Counted from the first letter of the stretch, positions 15,105-25,162 are shown. The stretch: 44,127 bases of DNA from Cryobacterium frigoriphilum (GCF_004403305.1 NZ_SOHE01000091.1:1-44127); one strand, 5' to 3'. Numbers and translations: made by a program. Notes: generated by a model from the letters alone, not told the origin.

Positions 15105-16225
15105 GGCGTCGGTTGGGGCTCATTCACGGTGTTCGGGATCTCAGCGCGCGCTTACTGTTGGCAATGCTCGCCGTGGTTCTCGTCGGGGGAGTGACTGCTT
15201 GGTTGGTCGTCGTCGGAATTGGGCCAGCCGTTTTTCGTTCTCACATCACGGGTATGGGCGGTTTTGAGGCCGACCTGGCGCTGCATGCTGAAGAAGCTTT
15301 CCGAACAGCAACCATGCTGTCGCTGGCCGTGGCCCTCATCGCGGCTCTGGTCGCCTCTGTCGGAATCAGCCTGGTTCTTTCGCGCCGGATCAAGCGGTCT
15401 TTGGCGCCGGTGACTGCGGCCGCGGGTCGGGTCGCAGGCGGGGACTATGGATCGCGTATCCCCACTGTGAGTTTGGGGACGGAATTTAACGACCTCAGCC
15501 GTGCGTTCAATGCGATGGCCACGGACCTCGGCCGGATCGAGGCGACGAGAACGAGAATATTGGGTGATTTGGCGCACGAAATGCGGACGCCCATCACCAC
15601 AATCGGTGCGTACCTTGAGGCCATCGCAGACGGAGTGCAGGACGCCGATCCGGCAACGCTGACCATGTTAGGCGACCAGGTCATCCGCCTCGCAAGGCTG
15701 AGCGAGGACATTTCCACCGTGACGACCGCCGAGGAAGGCCGACTCACCATGCATTGGCAACGACTTTCTGTTGCGGAGATCGTTACTGATGCTGTGGCCC
15801 AAGCTCAAGCGCAATATACGAGTCGATCCGTGACGTTGACGGCGACCTTGACCGCCGCCGCAAATGACGCCTTCGTCCAGGGCGATCGTGATCGGATTGG
15901 CCAGGTCTTTACAAATCTCCTGGACAATGCGATCCGGCACACGTTACCCGGCGGCGAAGTAGAACTTTCCGCGGCGGCTGCCGCCACCACAGTGACTATT
16001 TCGGTGTGCGACTGGGGTGACGGGATTCCACCGGACCAAGTCTCCCACGTCTTTGAGCGCTTCTACCGAGTGGACGCCAGCCGTGACCGGGCCCACGGCG
16101 GCTCGGGAATAGGCCTGGCAATCGCAAAATCCATTACCGAGGCCCACCACGGGAGCATTCGCGCGGACAGCCCAGGAGTGGGGCGGGGGGCGACATTCAC
16201 TATCGCCCTCCCACTCACGTCCTGA
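15101..16225 (+). CDS. Sensor histidine kinase of the island two-component system
   Basis: 374 residues from a GTG that overlaps the regulator stop (GTGA). TM1 is at about 16-40, a very short extracytoplasmic loop at 41-70 and TM2 at about 71-94; HAMP lies at about 95-148. The H-box is H159 in DLAHEMRTP, the N-box NLLDNAIRH at about 272-280, the G1-box CDWGDGIP at about 303-310 and the G2-box GGSGIGLAIA at about 333-342. The sensor loop is only about 30 residues (GPAVFRSHITGMGG...LHAEEAF), with His and Met that might contact metal. Converges on copA with 18 bp between stops. Confidence 0.9.
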   Translation: MRRRLGLIHGVRDLSARLLLAMLAVVLVGGVTAWLVVVGIGPAVFRSHITGMGGFEADLALHAEEAFRTATMLSLAVALIAALVASVGISLVLSRRIKRSLAPVTAAAGRVAGGDYGSRIPTVSLGTEFNDLSRAFNAMATDLGRIEATRTRILGDLAHEMRTPITTIGAYLEAIADGVQDADPATLTMLGDQVIRLARLSEDISTVTTAEEGRLTMHWQRLSVAEIVTDAVAQAQAQYTSRSVTLTATLTAAANDAFVQGDRDRIGQVFTNLLDNAIRHTLPGGEVELSAAAAATTVTISVCDWGDGIPPDQVSHVFERFYRVDASRDRAHGGSGIGLAIAKSITEAHHGSIRADSPGVGRGATFTIALPLTS

Positions 16226-16243
16226 TCCAGATCGCGATCCCCG

Positions 16244-18565
16244 TCAAGAGACCAATGCGAAATCGCGGACAGGATGGCCGGAGTCGTCGCCTTGAACAGT
16301 TTTTCTTGTTTTGAGGGGGGCGAACCGACGTAGTCGGAGGCTGTTACTGACCACGAATACGGAGGACAGGGCCATGGCGGCGCCAGCGATCAAGGGGTTC
16401 AGCAAGCCGAGCATCGCGAGCGGGATCGCGGCAATGTTGTAGGCGAACGCCCAGAACAGGTTGCCCTTGATTGTGGCGAGCGTACGTCGCGACAGACGGA
16501 TCGCATCCGCTGCCGCCAGCAAGTCGCTCCTGATCAGGGTTAGATCGCTCGCCTCAATGGCGACATCCGTTCCGGTGCCCATCGCAATGCCCAGATCGGC
16601 CGTAGCCAGCGCCACGGCATCATTCACCCCATCACCGACCATCGCCACGACCTGGCCATCCCGTTGCAGGGAGCGAATAATCTCGGCCTTTTCGGCGGGG
16701 AGCACTTCGGCCCGCACATCGGAAATGCCAATCTCCGCCGCAACAGACTGTGCCACGCGCGCGTTGTCTCCGGTGAGGAGCACTGGTCGCAGGCCGAGCT
16801 TGTGGAACTGCTTGATCGCATCCGCACTGGTCGCCTTCACCACATCGGACACGGCCAATACGCCACGCGGTTGCCCGTCCCAGGCGACCGCGACCGCGGT
16901 CTGTCCCTGCTCCTCGAAGGCGACGAGTGCAGTCGTGAGTTCGGCGGGGAGATCAATGCTCCAGTTCTCGGCCAGCCAGCGTGGACGTCCTACCAGCACG
17001 AGCTGACCCTCAACTACGGCTTGCACGCCAAGTCCCTGCTCAGAGGTGAAAGATTCCAGAGCGGGAAGGGATCCGAGACGATACCGCGCACCGGCAACGA
17101 TTGCCGCGGCGATGGGGTGTTCCGAACCGCTTTCTGCTGCTCCGGCCAGTCGGAGGAGATCTTTTTCGCTGACTCCGCTGACGGGCTGGGCAACGGTCAG
17201 GGTCATCCGCCCGGTGGTTACGGTTCCGGTTTTGTCGAGAACGATCGTGTCGACGCGGCGCGTGGATTCGAGGATCTGTGGTCCTTTGATTACGATTCCG
17301 AGTTGGGCTCCGCGCCCGGTTCCGACCATCAGCGCGGTCGGAGTGGCCAGCCCGAGCGCACACGGGCACGCGATGATGAGCGTTGCGACGGCGGCAGTGA
17401 ACGCCATTTCCGGGCCGGCGCCGATGATGAGCCACACCGCGAGGGTGGCGAGGGACAACCCGATCACAATGGGAACAAAGACGGCTGACACACGATCGGC
17501 CAGCCGCTGCACTTCGGCTTTCCCGGTTTGTGCCTGCTCGACGAGTCTCCCCATCTGGGCCAGTTCGGTGTCTGCGCCGACCCGGGTCGCGCGAACCAGC
17601 AATCGTCCGCCAGAGTTCAGCGTCGCACCCACGACTGTGTCGCCGGGGCCGACTTCGACGGGGACAGCTTCTCCGGTGAGCATGCTCGCGTCTACGGCTG
17701 AGTTGCCGTCCATGACCGCACCGTCGGTCGCGATCTTCTCGCCGGGGCGCACGACGAAAATGTCTCCGACAACGAGAGTCTCTGTCGGGATGAGAACTTC
17801 GATCCCGTCGCGAAGTAGCGTCGTTTCTTTTGCCCCCAGCTCTAACAGAGCCTTCAGCGCTGCGCCCGACTGTTTCTTCGCGCGCGCCTCGAAGTAGCGG
17901 CCCGCGAGCAGGAACACCGTGACGGCGGAGGCGACTTCCAGGTAGATCTCATGTGCCGCGCCGCCCGGAGTGATGGCGAAGTTGAATGACATCGTCATTC
18001 CGGCCATGCCGGCCGTGCCGAAGAATAGCGCGTACAGGGACCAGCCCAAGGCGGCCAGGACGCCGACGCTGATCAAGGTGTCCATCGTCGCTGCGCCGTG
18101 GCGGAGATTAATCCATGCCGCACGGTGAAATGGCCAGGCGCCCCAGATAGCCACGGGCGCCGCAAGAGTGAGAGCGAGCCACTGCCAGTTCGTGAACTGC
18201 AGCGGGGGGATCATGGACAATGCTGCGACCGGCACCGCAAGCAATGCCGAAATGAACAGTCGGCTGCGCAGGTTGGCAACCTCCCGATCGGCCGCCGTTG
18301 GCTCGCCGGACAGGTCAGCATCGCTGACCAGCGGACGGGGGAGGGCTGCGGTGTACCCCGTCGCCTCGATCGTGGCGATCGCGTCAGACACGCTGCTACC
18401 CGCAGGAACGAAGACGCTGGCTTTCTCGGTTGCGTAGTTCACTGTCGCCTCGACGCCCGGCATCCGATTGAGTTTCTTCTCAATCCGCGCCGCGCACGAA
18501 GCGCAGGTCATTCCCCCCACCTCGAGCACCACTTGCTGCCCGGCCCCGACCGCTGCCTCGCTCAT
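16244..18565 (-). CDS. copA: Cu(I)-exporting P1B-1 ATPase CopA
   Basis: 773 residues from ATG 18565, which overlaps the copZ stop (ATGA). One N-terminal heavy-metal domain has GMTC21ASC24. The A-domain TGE lies at about 297-299 and the TM6 metal motif is C400-P-C402. D444-KTGT is the phosphorylated Asp, SEHP lies at about 481-484 and GDGVND at about 644-649. TM7 Y709-N710 and TM8 M731..S734-S735 complete the P1B-1 copper signature. It pumps Cu(I) from the cytosol outward, fed by the CopZ encoded just upstream. GDGVND is followed by AVALATADL where APALAQADL is usual, a mild variation. Expression is probably controlled by the CsoR-type boxes at 18935-18977. Confidence 0.95.
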   Translation of the reverse strand: MSEAAVGAGQQVVLEVGGMTCASCAARIEKKLNRMPGVEATVNYATEKASVFVPAGSSVSDAIATIEATGYTAALPRPLVSDADLSGEPTAADREVANLRSRLFISALLAVPVAALSMIPPLQFTNWQWLALTLAAPVAIWGAWPFHRAAWINLRHGAATMDTLISVGVLAALGWSLYALFFGTAGMAGMTMSFNFAITPGGAAHEIYLEVASAVTVFLLAGRYFEARAKKQSGAALKALLELGAKETTLLRDGIEVLIPTETLVVGDIFVVRPGEKIATDGAVMDGNSAVDASMLTGEAVPVEVGPGDTVVGATLNSGGRLLVRATRVGADTELAQMGRLVEQAQTGKAEVQRLADRVSAVFVPIVIGLSLATLAVWLIIGAGPEMAFTAAVATLIIACPCALGLATPTALMVGTGRGAQLGIVIKGPQILESTRRVDTIVLDKTGTVTTGRMTLTVAQPVSGVSEKDLLRLAGAAESGSEHPIAAAIVAGARYRLGSLPALESFTSEQGLGVQAVVEGQLVLVGRPRWLAENWSIDLPAELTTALVAFEEQGQTAVAVAWDGQPRGVLAVSDVVKATSADAIKQFHKLGLRPVLLTGDNARVAQSVAAEIGISDVRAEVLPAEKAEIIRSLQRDGQVVAMVGDGVNDAVALATADLGIAMGTGTDVAIEASDLTLIRSDLLAAADAIRLSRRTLATIKGNLFWAFAYNIAAIPLAMLGLLNPLIAGAAMALSSVFVVSNSLRLRRFAPLKTRKTVQGDDSGHPVRDFALVS

Positions 18566-18888
18566 CGGGACGTTGACACCAGCTCGTAGCCTGACTCGTG
18601 GATTGCCGCCGCGACCGCATCTCGATCGAGTGAGTCGGTGCTGGAGACGGTCACACGTGAGTCTCCGCCGACGACGAGCTGAACGTTCACGTTGCTGACG
18701 CCATCCAGGCGGCTGACTTCTTCGGTCACGCTGGACACGCAATGCCCACACGTCATTCCGGACACCTCAAACGTGGACGTCACCTGTGCTGCGTCAGCAG
18801 CCACGGGGTTCGCCAGCGCGTGAGAGTGAGTTCCACAGGCGCAGGACGCGTCGGTCAATCCGAGGTCATTCGCATTTGTGTTGCACAT
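18562..18888 (-). CDS. copZ: CopZ-like copper chaperone with Cys/His-rich N-terminus
   Basis: 108 residues from ATG 18888 ([10 protein letters not shown]); an upstream in-frame ATG would read through the operators. The C-terminal HMA domain (about 41-106) carries GMTCGHC, the Cu(I)-binding CxxC, and GVSNVNVQL, typical of Atx1/CopZ folds. Ahead of it is an unusual tail with Cys2 and CACGTHSH that could bind additional metal. It hands Cu(I) to CopA, whose gene overlaps its stop by four bases. Confidence 0.88.
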   Translation of the reverse strand: MCNTNANDLGLTDASCACGTHSHALANPVAADAAQVTSTFEVSGMTCGHCVSSVTEEVSRLDGVSNVNVQLVVGGDSRVTVSSTDSLDRDAVAAAIHESGYELVSTSR

Positions 18889-18934
18889 GAGAAGTTTTCC
18901 TTTCGCTTCGCCTGGTCCGTCGGACCATGCCAGG

Positions 18935-18977
18935 TACCCCCTAGGGGTATCTAGGGCCACTATACCCCTTAGGGGTA
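18935..18977 (-). promoter_or_regulatory. copZA promoter with two CsoR-type operators
   Basis: Two 15-bp palindromes, TACCCC-CTA-GGGGTA (18935-18949) and TACCCC-TTA-GGGGTA (18963-18977), lie 28 bp apart centre to centre. They match the G-tract-bearing palindrome bound by CsoR repressors. On the minus strand a TATAGT -10 hexamer sits right after the upstream box, so one box fills the -35/-10 spacer and the other covers the transcription start. No csoR gene is in the window. Confidence 0.72.
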
Positions 18978-19095
18978 CCTTTTCGTGCGGTGAATGTTCG
19001 CAACCGGTTTTCCGTTCCACAGGGTCGGTGAGTTATCCTGCAGAGAGCGCTGTCGGAAACTGGACCGACTAGCCCAATGTTTGAACGGAGGTGAC

Positions 19096-19533
19096 ATGAC
19101 GCTGTATCGCACCGAACAACGCACGGGCGGGCGGTTCACCATGTCACCGTTCGTTGCGCTCCTCGCTTTGGCGATGACGCTGCTGGGATTCTTTGCAATC
19201 CACTCCGAGGTCACCGGACACGACATGCACACTCCGGTATCCATGTCGTCGGTTACCACTGGCGCTGTTGCTGAGACTGGTGCACCGGCTGTCGTGGCTC
19301 CCGACTCCGCGGTGATGGCCGCGACTCCGCATGACGGAGCATTGGATTGCGCTTTGCTGGCCATGGCCTGTGTCCTGCTGCTCGTCTTGGTGACCGTTGT
19401 CGTTCTTCGCCGGCGACCGGCGGTGTTTCATCGTCTGCTTGATGCTGGCGGCGCTGGCGTCGGCGTGATCCGCCTTATCGCTGTGCGCGTCCACCGGCCC
19501 AGCCTCGTTCTCCTTTCCATCAGTCGCGTTTAG
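19096..19533 (+). CDS. DUF6153-family membrane protein
   Basis: 145 residues from ATG 19096, preceded by GGAGGT. TM1 (ALLALAMTLLGFFAIHSEVTGHDMH, about 20-44) leads into an outward loop with His/Met residues. TM2 (ALLAMACVLLLVLVTVVVL, about 92-112) and a conserved tail ending SLVLLSISRV follow. The same architecture and tail recur at 43016-43471. DUF6153 proteins sit beside copper genes in actinobacteria, function unknown. It is divergent from copZA across the CsoR boxes and may share their control. Confidence 0.72.
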   Translation: MTLYRTEQRTGGRFTMSPFVALLALAMTLLGFFAIHSEVTGHDMHTPVSMSSVTTGAVAETGAPAVVAPDSAVMAATPHDGALDCALLAMACVLLLVLVTVVVLRRRPAVFHRLLDAGGAGVGVIRLIAVRVHRPSLVLLSISRV

Positions 19534-19630
19534 ACCGTGATGTAGCTCGGCGGCCATTCCCTGGCCGCTGAGCTTTGCCGTGCCTGTGGCCGGTGACTCG
19601 GATTCTTAAACTTCGATGAATGGATGAACG

Positions 19631-20218
19631 ATGCTTAAACGACGTACCTTTTTCTCCGCCGCCGCTCTGGCCGCAGCCCTCACATTGACCTCGTGCGCCG
19701 GTGGTAGCCCGGCCGCTTCTCCGTCGACGCCCGCCGCGAGCGAAACTGCTGCGGTGTTCAACGATGCCGATGTGACGTTCGCACAGGCGATGCTCCCACA
19801 CCATGAGCAGGCTGTGGAGATGAGCGATGAACTGCTTGCCAAGGACGACATCGACGAGGACGTACGAAACCTCGCCACGGAAATCAAAATGGCGCAGGAA
19901 CCGGAAATCGCCCAGCTGGGAGATTGGTTGTCCGAGTGGGGCACCGGGGAATACAACATGTCAGACATGGGCGGTATGAACGGCATGGACGGCATGATGT
20001 CGAGTGACGACATGGCCATGATGCAGGACGCCTCGGGAGTCGAGGCGAGCACGCTCTTCCTCGAGCAGATGACCGTTCATCACGAGGGTGCCGTCGCCAT
20101 GGCGCAGAGCGAGATAGACGACGGACAGAATCCGGATGCGCAAGCGATGGCGGCCACCATCGTTGCGACGCAAACCGCGGAAATTGCCGTTATGGCAGAC
20201 CTTCTCGCCACTCTGTAG
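19631..20218 (+). CDS. DUF305 lipoprotein (copper-associated)
   Basis: 195 residues. A lipobox LTSC22 ends the signal peptide. Two DUF305 repeats follow, each with a His pair: FAQAMLPHHEQAVEMSDELL (about 50-69) and QMTVHHEGAVAMAQSEI (about 144-160). Between them is a Met-rich segment (MSDMGGMNGMDGMMSSDDMAMM, about 115-136). DUF305 is a ferritin-like four-helix fold commonly found in copper-resistance clusters. The Met-rich stretch suggests copper binding at the outer face of the membrane. Confidence 0.85.
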   Translation: MLKRRTFFSAAALAAALTLTSCAGGSPAASPSTPAASETAAVFNDADVTFAQAMLPHHEQAVEMSDELLAKDDIDEDVRNLATEIKMAQEPEIAQLGDWLSEWGTGEYNMSDMGGMNGMDGMMSSDDMAMMQDASGVEASTLFLEQMTVHHEGAVAMAQSEIDDGQNPDAQAMAATIVATQTAEIAVMADLLATL

Positions 20219-20372
20219 ACGGTTACGGACGAGGCACGCAACCACCCGCTCTCAGCCGGTGGTGATGCGGCTTCGTGCACGGAACCGGTGAACTGAACTA
20301 CTTTCAAGGAACTCACACAAATGCGCACCCCCCTTCTTTCTCGACGGCCCCATTTATGTTTTGTCGTTTCCC

Positions 20373-21221
20373 GTGGATAGCGCCGGTCAGCGCGCAACGG
20401 CACAGCTAATTCCTGGGCCGCTGCCAGCTCTGACGCGGCGCGAACTTCGAGCACGCGAAAACGTCGCGCGCGACGCCCCACCCGCGCCTTCCGTCACCGT
20501 GAACGATCGATCGGCCGCGAGGCCGGTTCCGCTCCGTCGACGTTTGGCCAGCGGATGTGCCATGGCGTTGATTGCGCTTTTCGCCATCAGCGTGTCCCTC
20601 CCGGCCATCGCCGTTAATCCGTCGGCGGTGGAGGCGTCCGTCAGCGCAGCAGACGTTGACGGTGACGCGCAGAGCCTGAACGTCGCGGCCGGGCCGGTAG
20701 TGGCCTTCGAGCGTGATGGATTCACGGTCACGGTGCCCCCTGAACCTGCCTCGTACACCGAGACGGCCAGCGACGGATCCTGGGCCAGCCTCACCGCGAG
20801 CCAGCTCAGTGATGTGGGGTGGGCGCTACCGGTTCTGGGAAGAATCTCCAGCCCCTTTGGTCCCCGTCCGAACAAGCCTGTCGACGGTGTCGGGCTCTAT
20901 CACAACGGCACCGATATCGCGGCGTCATGTGGTCAACCGGTGTTCGCCGCGACCACCGGAATCGTGGTCGAGGCCGGGGCGCAAGGTTCCTACGGCAACT
21001 GGGTCCTCCTCGACCATGGTGAGGGGATTGAAACCGGTTACGCCCACAACAGTAGGGTTCTGGTCGTTCCTGGGCAGCAGGTCGTCGCCGGTGAGGTTAT
21101 CGCCTTCGTCGGATCGACGGGCGCCTCAAGCGGATGTCATGTGCACTTTGAGACCCGGATCGACGGAGAACGCATTAATGCGGAACCGTTCATGAGCGAA
21201 AGAGGAGCCTCTCTTGACTAG
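20373..21221 (+). CDS. M23 (LytM) peptidase, membrane anchored
   Basis: 282 residues from GTG 20373 (MDSAGQRATA), chosen because the paralogue at 41921-42814 starts the same way. A cytoplasmic stretch of about 60 residues is followed by one TM (MALIALFAISVSLPAIA, about 63-80). After a linker comes the catalytic domain (about 145-275) with zinc ligands HNGTD, GYAHNS and CHVHFE. Two conserved Cys (AASCGQ and SGCHVH) likely form a disulfide. M23 enzymes cut peptidoglycan cross-bridges outside the membrane. It overlaps the next M23 gene by eight bases. Why cell-wall hydrolases travel with copper genes is not known. Confidence 0.82.
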   Translation: MDSAGQRATAQLIPGPLPALTRRELRARENVARDAPPAPSVTVNDRSAARPVPLRRRLASGCAMALIALFAISVSLPAIAVNPSAVEASVSAADVDGDAQSLNVAAGPVVAFERDGFTVTVPPEPASYTETASDGSWASLTASQLSDVGWALPVLGRISSPFGPRPNKPVDGVGLYHNGTDIAASCGQPVFAATTGIVVEAGAQGSYGNWVLLDHGEGIETGYAHNSRVLVVPGQQVVAGEVIAFVGSTGASSGCHVHFETRIDGERINAEPFMSERGASLD

Positions 21222-22524
21222 GCGACTGACTCAGCGACGCAGCACTTACGTCACCCGCGCTGCGGTGGCGATGGTAGCTATTTTCGCGATGGTAGGGGTG
21301 GCCGGGTCTGCGACCGCGGCTGAGTATCCCTCCTGGGCTGAGGTCGAGAGTGCGCGGTCGTCCGAGACCGGTAAACAGGCGCAAATCGCTGAGTTGACGG
21401 CTCTAATCTCGGGCCTCACTCTCGAAGTCGACGCGGCCCGGGCCGAGGCCGAGCAGCGCGCTGGCGATTATGAGGCCGCACAGAGCGATTTTGACGTGGC
21501 CACCCTGCGTTCCATGGACCTGCAAGCTCAAGCGGATGCGGCGACCGCCGAGGCGTCGGTGTCGAGCGAGCGCGCTGGCCGGTTTGCCGCAATGCTCGCG
21601 CGCACGGGTAACAGTGATCTGGCGATGACCCTGTTCCTGGATGGGAACGCCGCCGATGACCTGCTGGACCAGCTGGGTTCGATGAGCAAACTGACCGAGC
21701 GAACGAGTCTGGTGTACGAGTCGGCGGCTGCCGACAGCAACGCCGCCACATCGTTGACGGACCAGGCGAAGGTCGCGCAAGCAGCGCTTGGCGCTCTGGC
21801 GGAGGACGCCGAGACAGCGCTCGAGGACGCGGTCGCGTCTAGCGAGCGAGTGGAATCCGCACTCGCTGAGCAGCAGCGCACGGAAGGCACGCTGCAAGCG
21901 CAGCTCGCGGTACTCACCGAGGATCGCGCCGCAACTGAGGCCGACTACGCCAAGGGCGAAGAGGTTCGAATCGCTGCTGAGGCCGCGGCGGCCGCTGCCC
22001 GGGCGGCTCAAGCTGCAGCCGCTGCGCAGGCGGCAGCTGCAGCCGCAGCGGCCGCTGCCCCGGCTTCGGGAAATTCAGGGACTGCGCCCGCTGCGCCTGC
22101 CCCCGGACCCAGCGGTCAGGGCTGGTCGTCACCGGTGTCGGGCCGGATCAGCTCGGCTTATGGCCCGCGGCCCTACAAACCCGTCGCGGGAGTCGGCGCC
22201 TTCCACTACGGCACCGACATCGCCGCCGGCTGTGGGCAGGGCGTCTATGCTGCCTCCAGCGGAACCGTGGTCTATGCCGGGTGGCTTGGGTCCTATGGCA
22301 ACTGGGTCCTGATCGACCATGGCGACGGCACTCAAACCGGCTATGCCCACAACAGCACGATCTTGGTTGACCGAGGTCAGCAGGTGTCATCAGGAGCAAC
22401 CGTCGCGCTCGTCGGAACGACCGGCGCGTCAACGGGCTGCCACGTGCACTTCGAAGCACGCGTTGACGGTGCCCGTGTGAATCCGCAATCCTTCATGAGC
22501 GCACGGGGAGTCACCCTTGGCTGA
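21214..22524 (+). CDS. M23 (LytM) peptidase with coiled coil, secreted
   Basis: 436 residues from TTG 21214. Signal peptide (AAVAMVAIFAMVGVAGSATAA), then a long coiled coil (about 40-265) resembling EnvC/RipA-type regulators. An Ala-rich linker (about 248-280) precedes the C-terminal M23 domain (about 300-430) with HYGTD, GYAHNS and CHVHFE. All zinc ligands are present, so it should be active. It shares 8-bp overlaps with the genes on both sides, so all three are translated as a unit. Confidence 0.85.
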   Translation: MTRRLTQRRSTYVTRAAVAMVAIFAMVGVAGSATAAEYPSWAEVESARSSETGKQAQIAELTALISGLTLEVDAARAEAEQRAGDYEAAQSDFDVATLRSMDLQAQADAATAEASVSSERAGRFAAMLARTGNSDLAMTLFLDGNAADDLLDQLGSMSKLTERTSLVYESAAADSNAATSLTDQAKVAQAALGALAEDAETALEDAVASSERVESALAEQQRTEGTLQAQLAVLTEDRAATEADYAKGEEVRIAAEAAAAAARAAQAAAAAQAAAAAAAAAAPASGNSGTAPAAPAPGPSGQGWSSPVSGRISSAYGPRPYKPVAGVGAFHYGTDIAAGCGQGVYAASSGTVVYAGWLGSYGNWVLIDHGDGTQTGYAHNSTILVDRGQQVSSGATVALVGTTGASTGCHVHFEARVDGARVNPQSFMSARGVTLG

Positions 22525-23491
22525 TCAGGTCTTGCCGAGCGCTGCCGCGCGAGCTGTCATCGGCCCACTGGTCGTGCTGATCGTTCTCACCGGATGTACC
22601 ACTGGCACCACAGCGGAGAAGGCGACAGAAATCCAATCGGTCGGCAGTGCTTTCGAGCACATCCATGGTCTCGGGGCAGATCCTCTCACCGGCAACACCT
22701 ATGCGGCCACACACCACGGGGTGTGGCTCCTTCCGACCGGAATGCTCCCCGAGAGCTATCTCGCCGGAGCACCGCGCGGCACGACGGACGCCCCGGCGCA
22801 GATCGGGGGGCGGGCCCAGGACGCGATGGGATTCACTGTGGCGGCTCCTGGGATTTTGCTGACATCTGGTCATCCTGACCCGGACGAAGAGAACGAGCTG
22901 CCCGTGCCGAATCTGGGGCTCGAATCCAGCATCGACGGTGCGGAAACCTGGGCGTCGCTTTCCCTGCGTGGTGTGACCGACTTTCATGATTTGGATGCCG
23001 TTCCCCTCAGCGCTGACATCAAGGACGCTGAGACCTTTCGTGTGTACGGTTACGATTCCGGCGCGGGTACCGTGTCGATCAGTGATGACTCCGGGATGAC
23101 CTGGTCCTCGGGCGCCGCTCTGCCTCTGCGCGATCTGGCCGCCGATCCCATAAACCCCGACCGCGTTTTCGCCACGACGGCCGAGGGGCTGGCCGTCAGC
23201 AACGACGCGGGAAGAACGTTCGCCCTCGTGGATGGCGCGCCACTTCTGATCCTGATCGATGCAGCTGGCTTGGAAGATGGCGGCGGCCTTGTAGGCGTCG
23301 ATCCTGATGGGGCGATCTGGCGACAGGAGTCGGGAATCTGGGTGCAGACCGGGGCGACCGATGGCATCCCCGAGGCCCTCAACGTCGTTGACGGTGCGAC
23401 GCCATGGATCCTGGTGGCGGATGCGCGTGGCATCCGCGCCAGCGATGACTTCGGGGTGACCTGGACCACGCTGGTCGGAGTGGGCACCTGA
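22517..23491 (+). CDS. F510_1955-type BNR/propeller lipoprotein
   Basis: 324 residues from TTG 22517. Lipobox LTGC follows a hydrophobic signal (AVIGPLVVLIVLTGC). The mature part resembles a sialidase-like beta-propeller: HIHGLGADPLTGNTYAATHHGVW, SxDxGxTW-like motifs (SDDSGMTWSS, SNDAGRTFA, SDDFGVTWTT) and DFHDLDAVP. The set matches what NCBI calls F510_1955 family glycosylhydrolase, common in copper and mercury islands; enzymatic activity is not established. Translationally linked to the preceding M23 gene. Confidence 0.75.
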   Translation: MADQVLPSAAARAVIGPLVVLIVLTGCTTGTTAEKATEIQSVGSAFEHIHGLGADPLTGNTYAATHHGVWLLPTGMLPESYLAGAPRGTTDAPAQIGGRAQDAMGFTVAAPGILLTSGHPDPDEENELPVPNLGLESSIDGAETWASLSLRGVTDFHDLDAVPLSADIKDAETFRVYGYDSGAGTVSISDDSGMTWSSGAALPLRDLAADPINPDRVFATTAEGLAVSNDAGRTFALVDGAPLLILIDAAGLEDGGGLVGVDPDGAIWRQESGIWVQTGATDGIPEALNVVDGATPWILVADARGIRASDDFGVTWTTLVGVGT

Positions 23492-23629
23492 CGCAATCCG
23501 CCCGCCCGCACGCCGGAAGCAGAAGGAGATAGCTCGGGGACCTCCGCCTCTGGCACCACGTTCAGCCTTTCAGCAAGAGTGAAGTGGGCTCACCCATGAG
23601 ATCCACGCCGATTCGGAATTGGACTAGAT

Positions 23630-25135
23630 ATGACATCCTCTCTTATCAGCACCACCCTTTCGAGGCGAGGCTTTATCGCTGTCGGGACGGGTGGTCTGGC
23701 GGCGCTCGCCTTGGCCTCCTGCTCGCCGACACCGCCGCGCTATGTGACGCCGACCAGTGCGCCGGTACGCGAAGCAGAGCTCGCCCGAGCCGGGACGGGA
23801 CGGGTGACCAGCGTCGCCCTCCGGGCCGCCGAGACCCAACTGGACCTCGCTGGCACCACCGCAGAAACGTGGAGCTTCGGTCCGGTTCCGGCCTCCACGA
23901 TTCGGATAACGGCCGGCGACACACTGCGAGCAACGGTGAGCAATGATCTGCCTGCCGACACGTCCGTGCACTGGCATGGCCTGGCCCTGCGTAACGACAT
24001 GGACGGGGTCCCCGGGGCGACCCAGGCTCCGATCGGGGCCGGTGAGAAGTTCACGTATGAGTTTGTTACCGCTCAACCGGGAACCTACTGGTTCCATCCG
24101 CACGTTGGTCCACAACTCGATCGCGGCCTCTACGGCGCCCTCATCATCGAGGATCCGAACGAGCCACTGAGCTATGACGATGAATGGGTCGTCGTCCTCG
24201 ATGACTGGCTCGATGGCGTGACCGCGACACCAGACGAGGTCTTGGAGGAACTCAACGGTGGGATGGGCGGCATGATGAGCGGGGGCGGCATGGGCGGCAA
24301 CATGATGATGGGCGCACGCTCAGATCTGCTCGGTGGGGATGCCGGTGATGTCCGTTACCCGCATTTCCTCATCAATGGGCGCCCGCCCGCTGACCCGGAA
24401 ACGTTTACCAGCGCACCCGGCAGACGCGTGCGCATTAGGCTCATCAACGCCGGCAGCGACACAGCGTTTCGGGTCGCGCTCGGTGGGCACCGACTCACCG
24501 TCACCCACAGCGACGGATTCCCCGTCAACCCGGTCGACACTGACGCGGTTCTCATCGGCATGGGGGAGCGCTACGACGTACTCGTAACCTTGGGCGACGG
24601 GGCCTTCCCCCTGGTAGCGATGGCCGAGGGCAAGGACGACAAGGCGCTGGCGATTGTTCGGACCGGATCCGGTGAGCCCCCGACGACGGCTACGGCCGTC
24701 CCCGAACTGACGCGTTCGGTACTCACCGCTGAGACGCTGGTGGCTTCGTCGGAGGTCGCACTCGGCACACGCGACGTAGACCGTGAGCTGACAGCCACCC
24801 TGTCCGGTTCGATGATGGACTACGACTGGGCCATCAACGGACGTCGTTTTGATCCCACCAACCCGATGGCCGGTGCACTCGGAGTGAGCCAGGGCGAACG
24901 CGTGCGGCTGAACATCAAAAACGAAACTCAGATGTGGCATCCGTTCCACCTGCACGGGCACACTTATCAGCACTCCGGGGAGGGACCCCGCAAGGACACC
25001 TCGATCGTACTGCCGGGCAAATCTCTGTCCGTTATTTTCGACGCGGACAACCCGGGGTTGTGGGCGGCGCACTGCCACAACATCTACCACGCCGAGGCCG
25101 GAATGATGACCATCCTCGGGTACACAGCCTCCTGA
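23630..25135 (+). CDS. Multicopper oxidase (CueO/McoA-like), Tat-exported
   Basis: 501 residues. SRRGFIAVGTGGLAALALASC combines a Tat RR motif with a possible lipobox Cys31. Three cupredoxin domains follow, with all copper ligands: H114-W-H116, H156-P-H158, HPFHLHGH (437-444) and HCHNIYHAEAGM (480-491). The last block supplies the type 1 Cys482, the His ligands and an axial Met. A Met-rich insert (GGMGGMMSGGGMGGNMMMG, about 210-228) resembles those that bind Cu(I) in CueO. It likely oxidises Cu(I) to the less toxic Cu(II) outside the membrane. It is followed after 27 bp by the second P1B ATPase. Confidence 0.92.
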   Translation: MTSSLISTTLSRRGFIAVGTGGLAALALASCSPTPPRYVTPTSAPVREAELARAGTGRVTSVALRAAETQLDLAGTTAETWSFGPVPASTIRITAGDTLRATVSNDLPADTSVHWHGLALRNDMDGVPGATQAPIGAGEKFTYEFVTAQPGTYWFHPHVGPQLDRGLYGALIIEDPNEPLSYDDEWVVVLDDWLDGVTATPDEVLEELNGGMGGMMSGGGMGGNMMMGARSDLLGGDAGDVRYPHFLINGRPPADPETFTSAPGRRVRIRLINAGSDTAFRVALGGHRLTVTHSDGFPVNPVDTDAVLIGMGERYDVLVTLGDGAFPLVAMAEGKDDKALAIVRTGSGEPPTTATAVPELTRSVLTAETLVASSEVALGTRDVDRELTATLSGSMMDYDWAINGRRFDPTNPMAGALGVSQGERVRLNIKNETQMWHPFHLHGHTYQHSGEGPRKDTSIVLPGKSLSVIFDADNPGLWAAHCHNIYHAEAGMMTILGYTAS

Positions 25136-25162
25136 ACCCCCGTAACAAGAGAGAAGCAGCAC

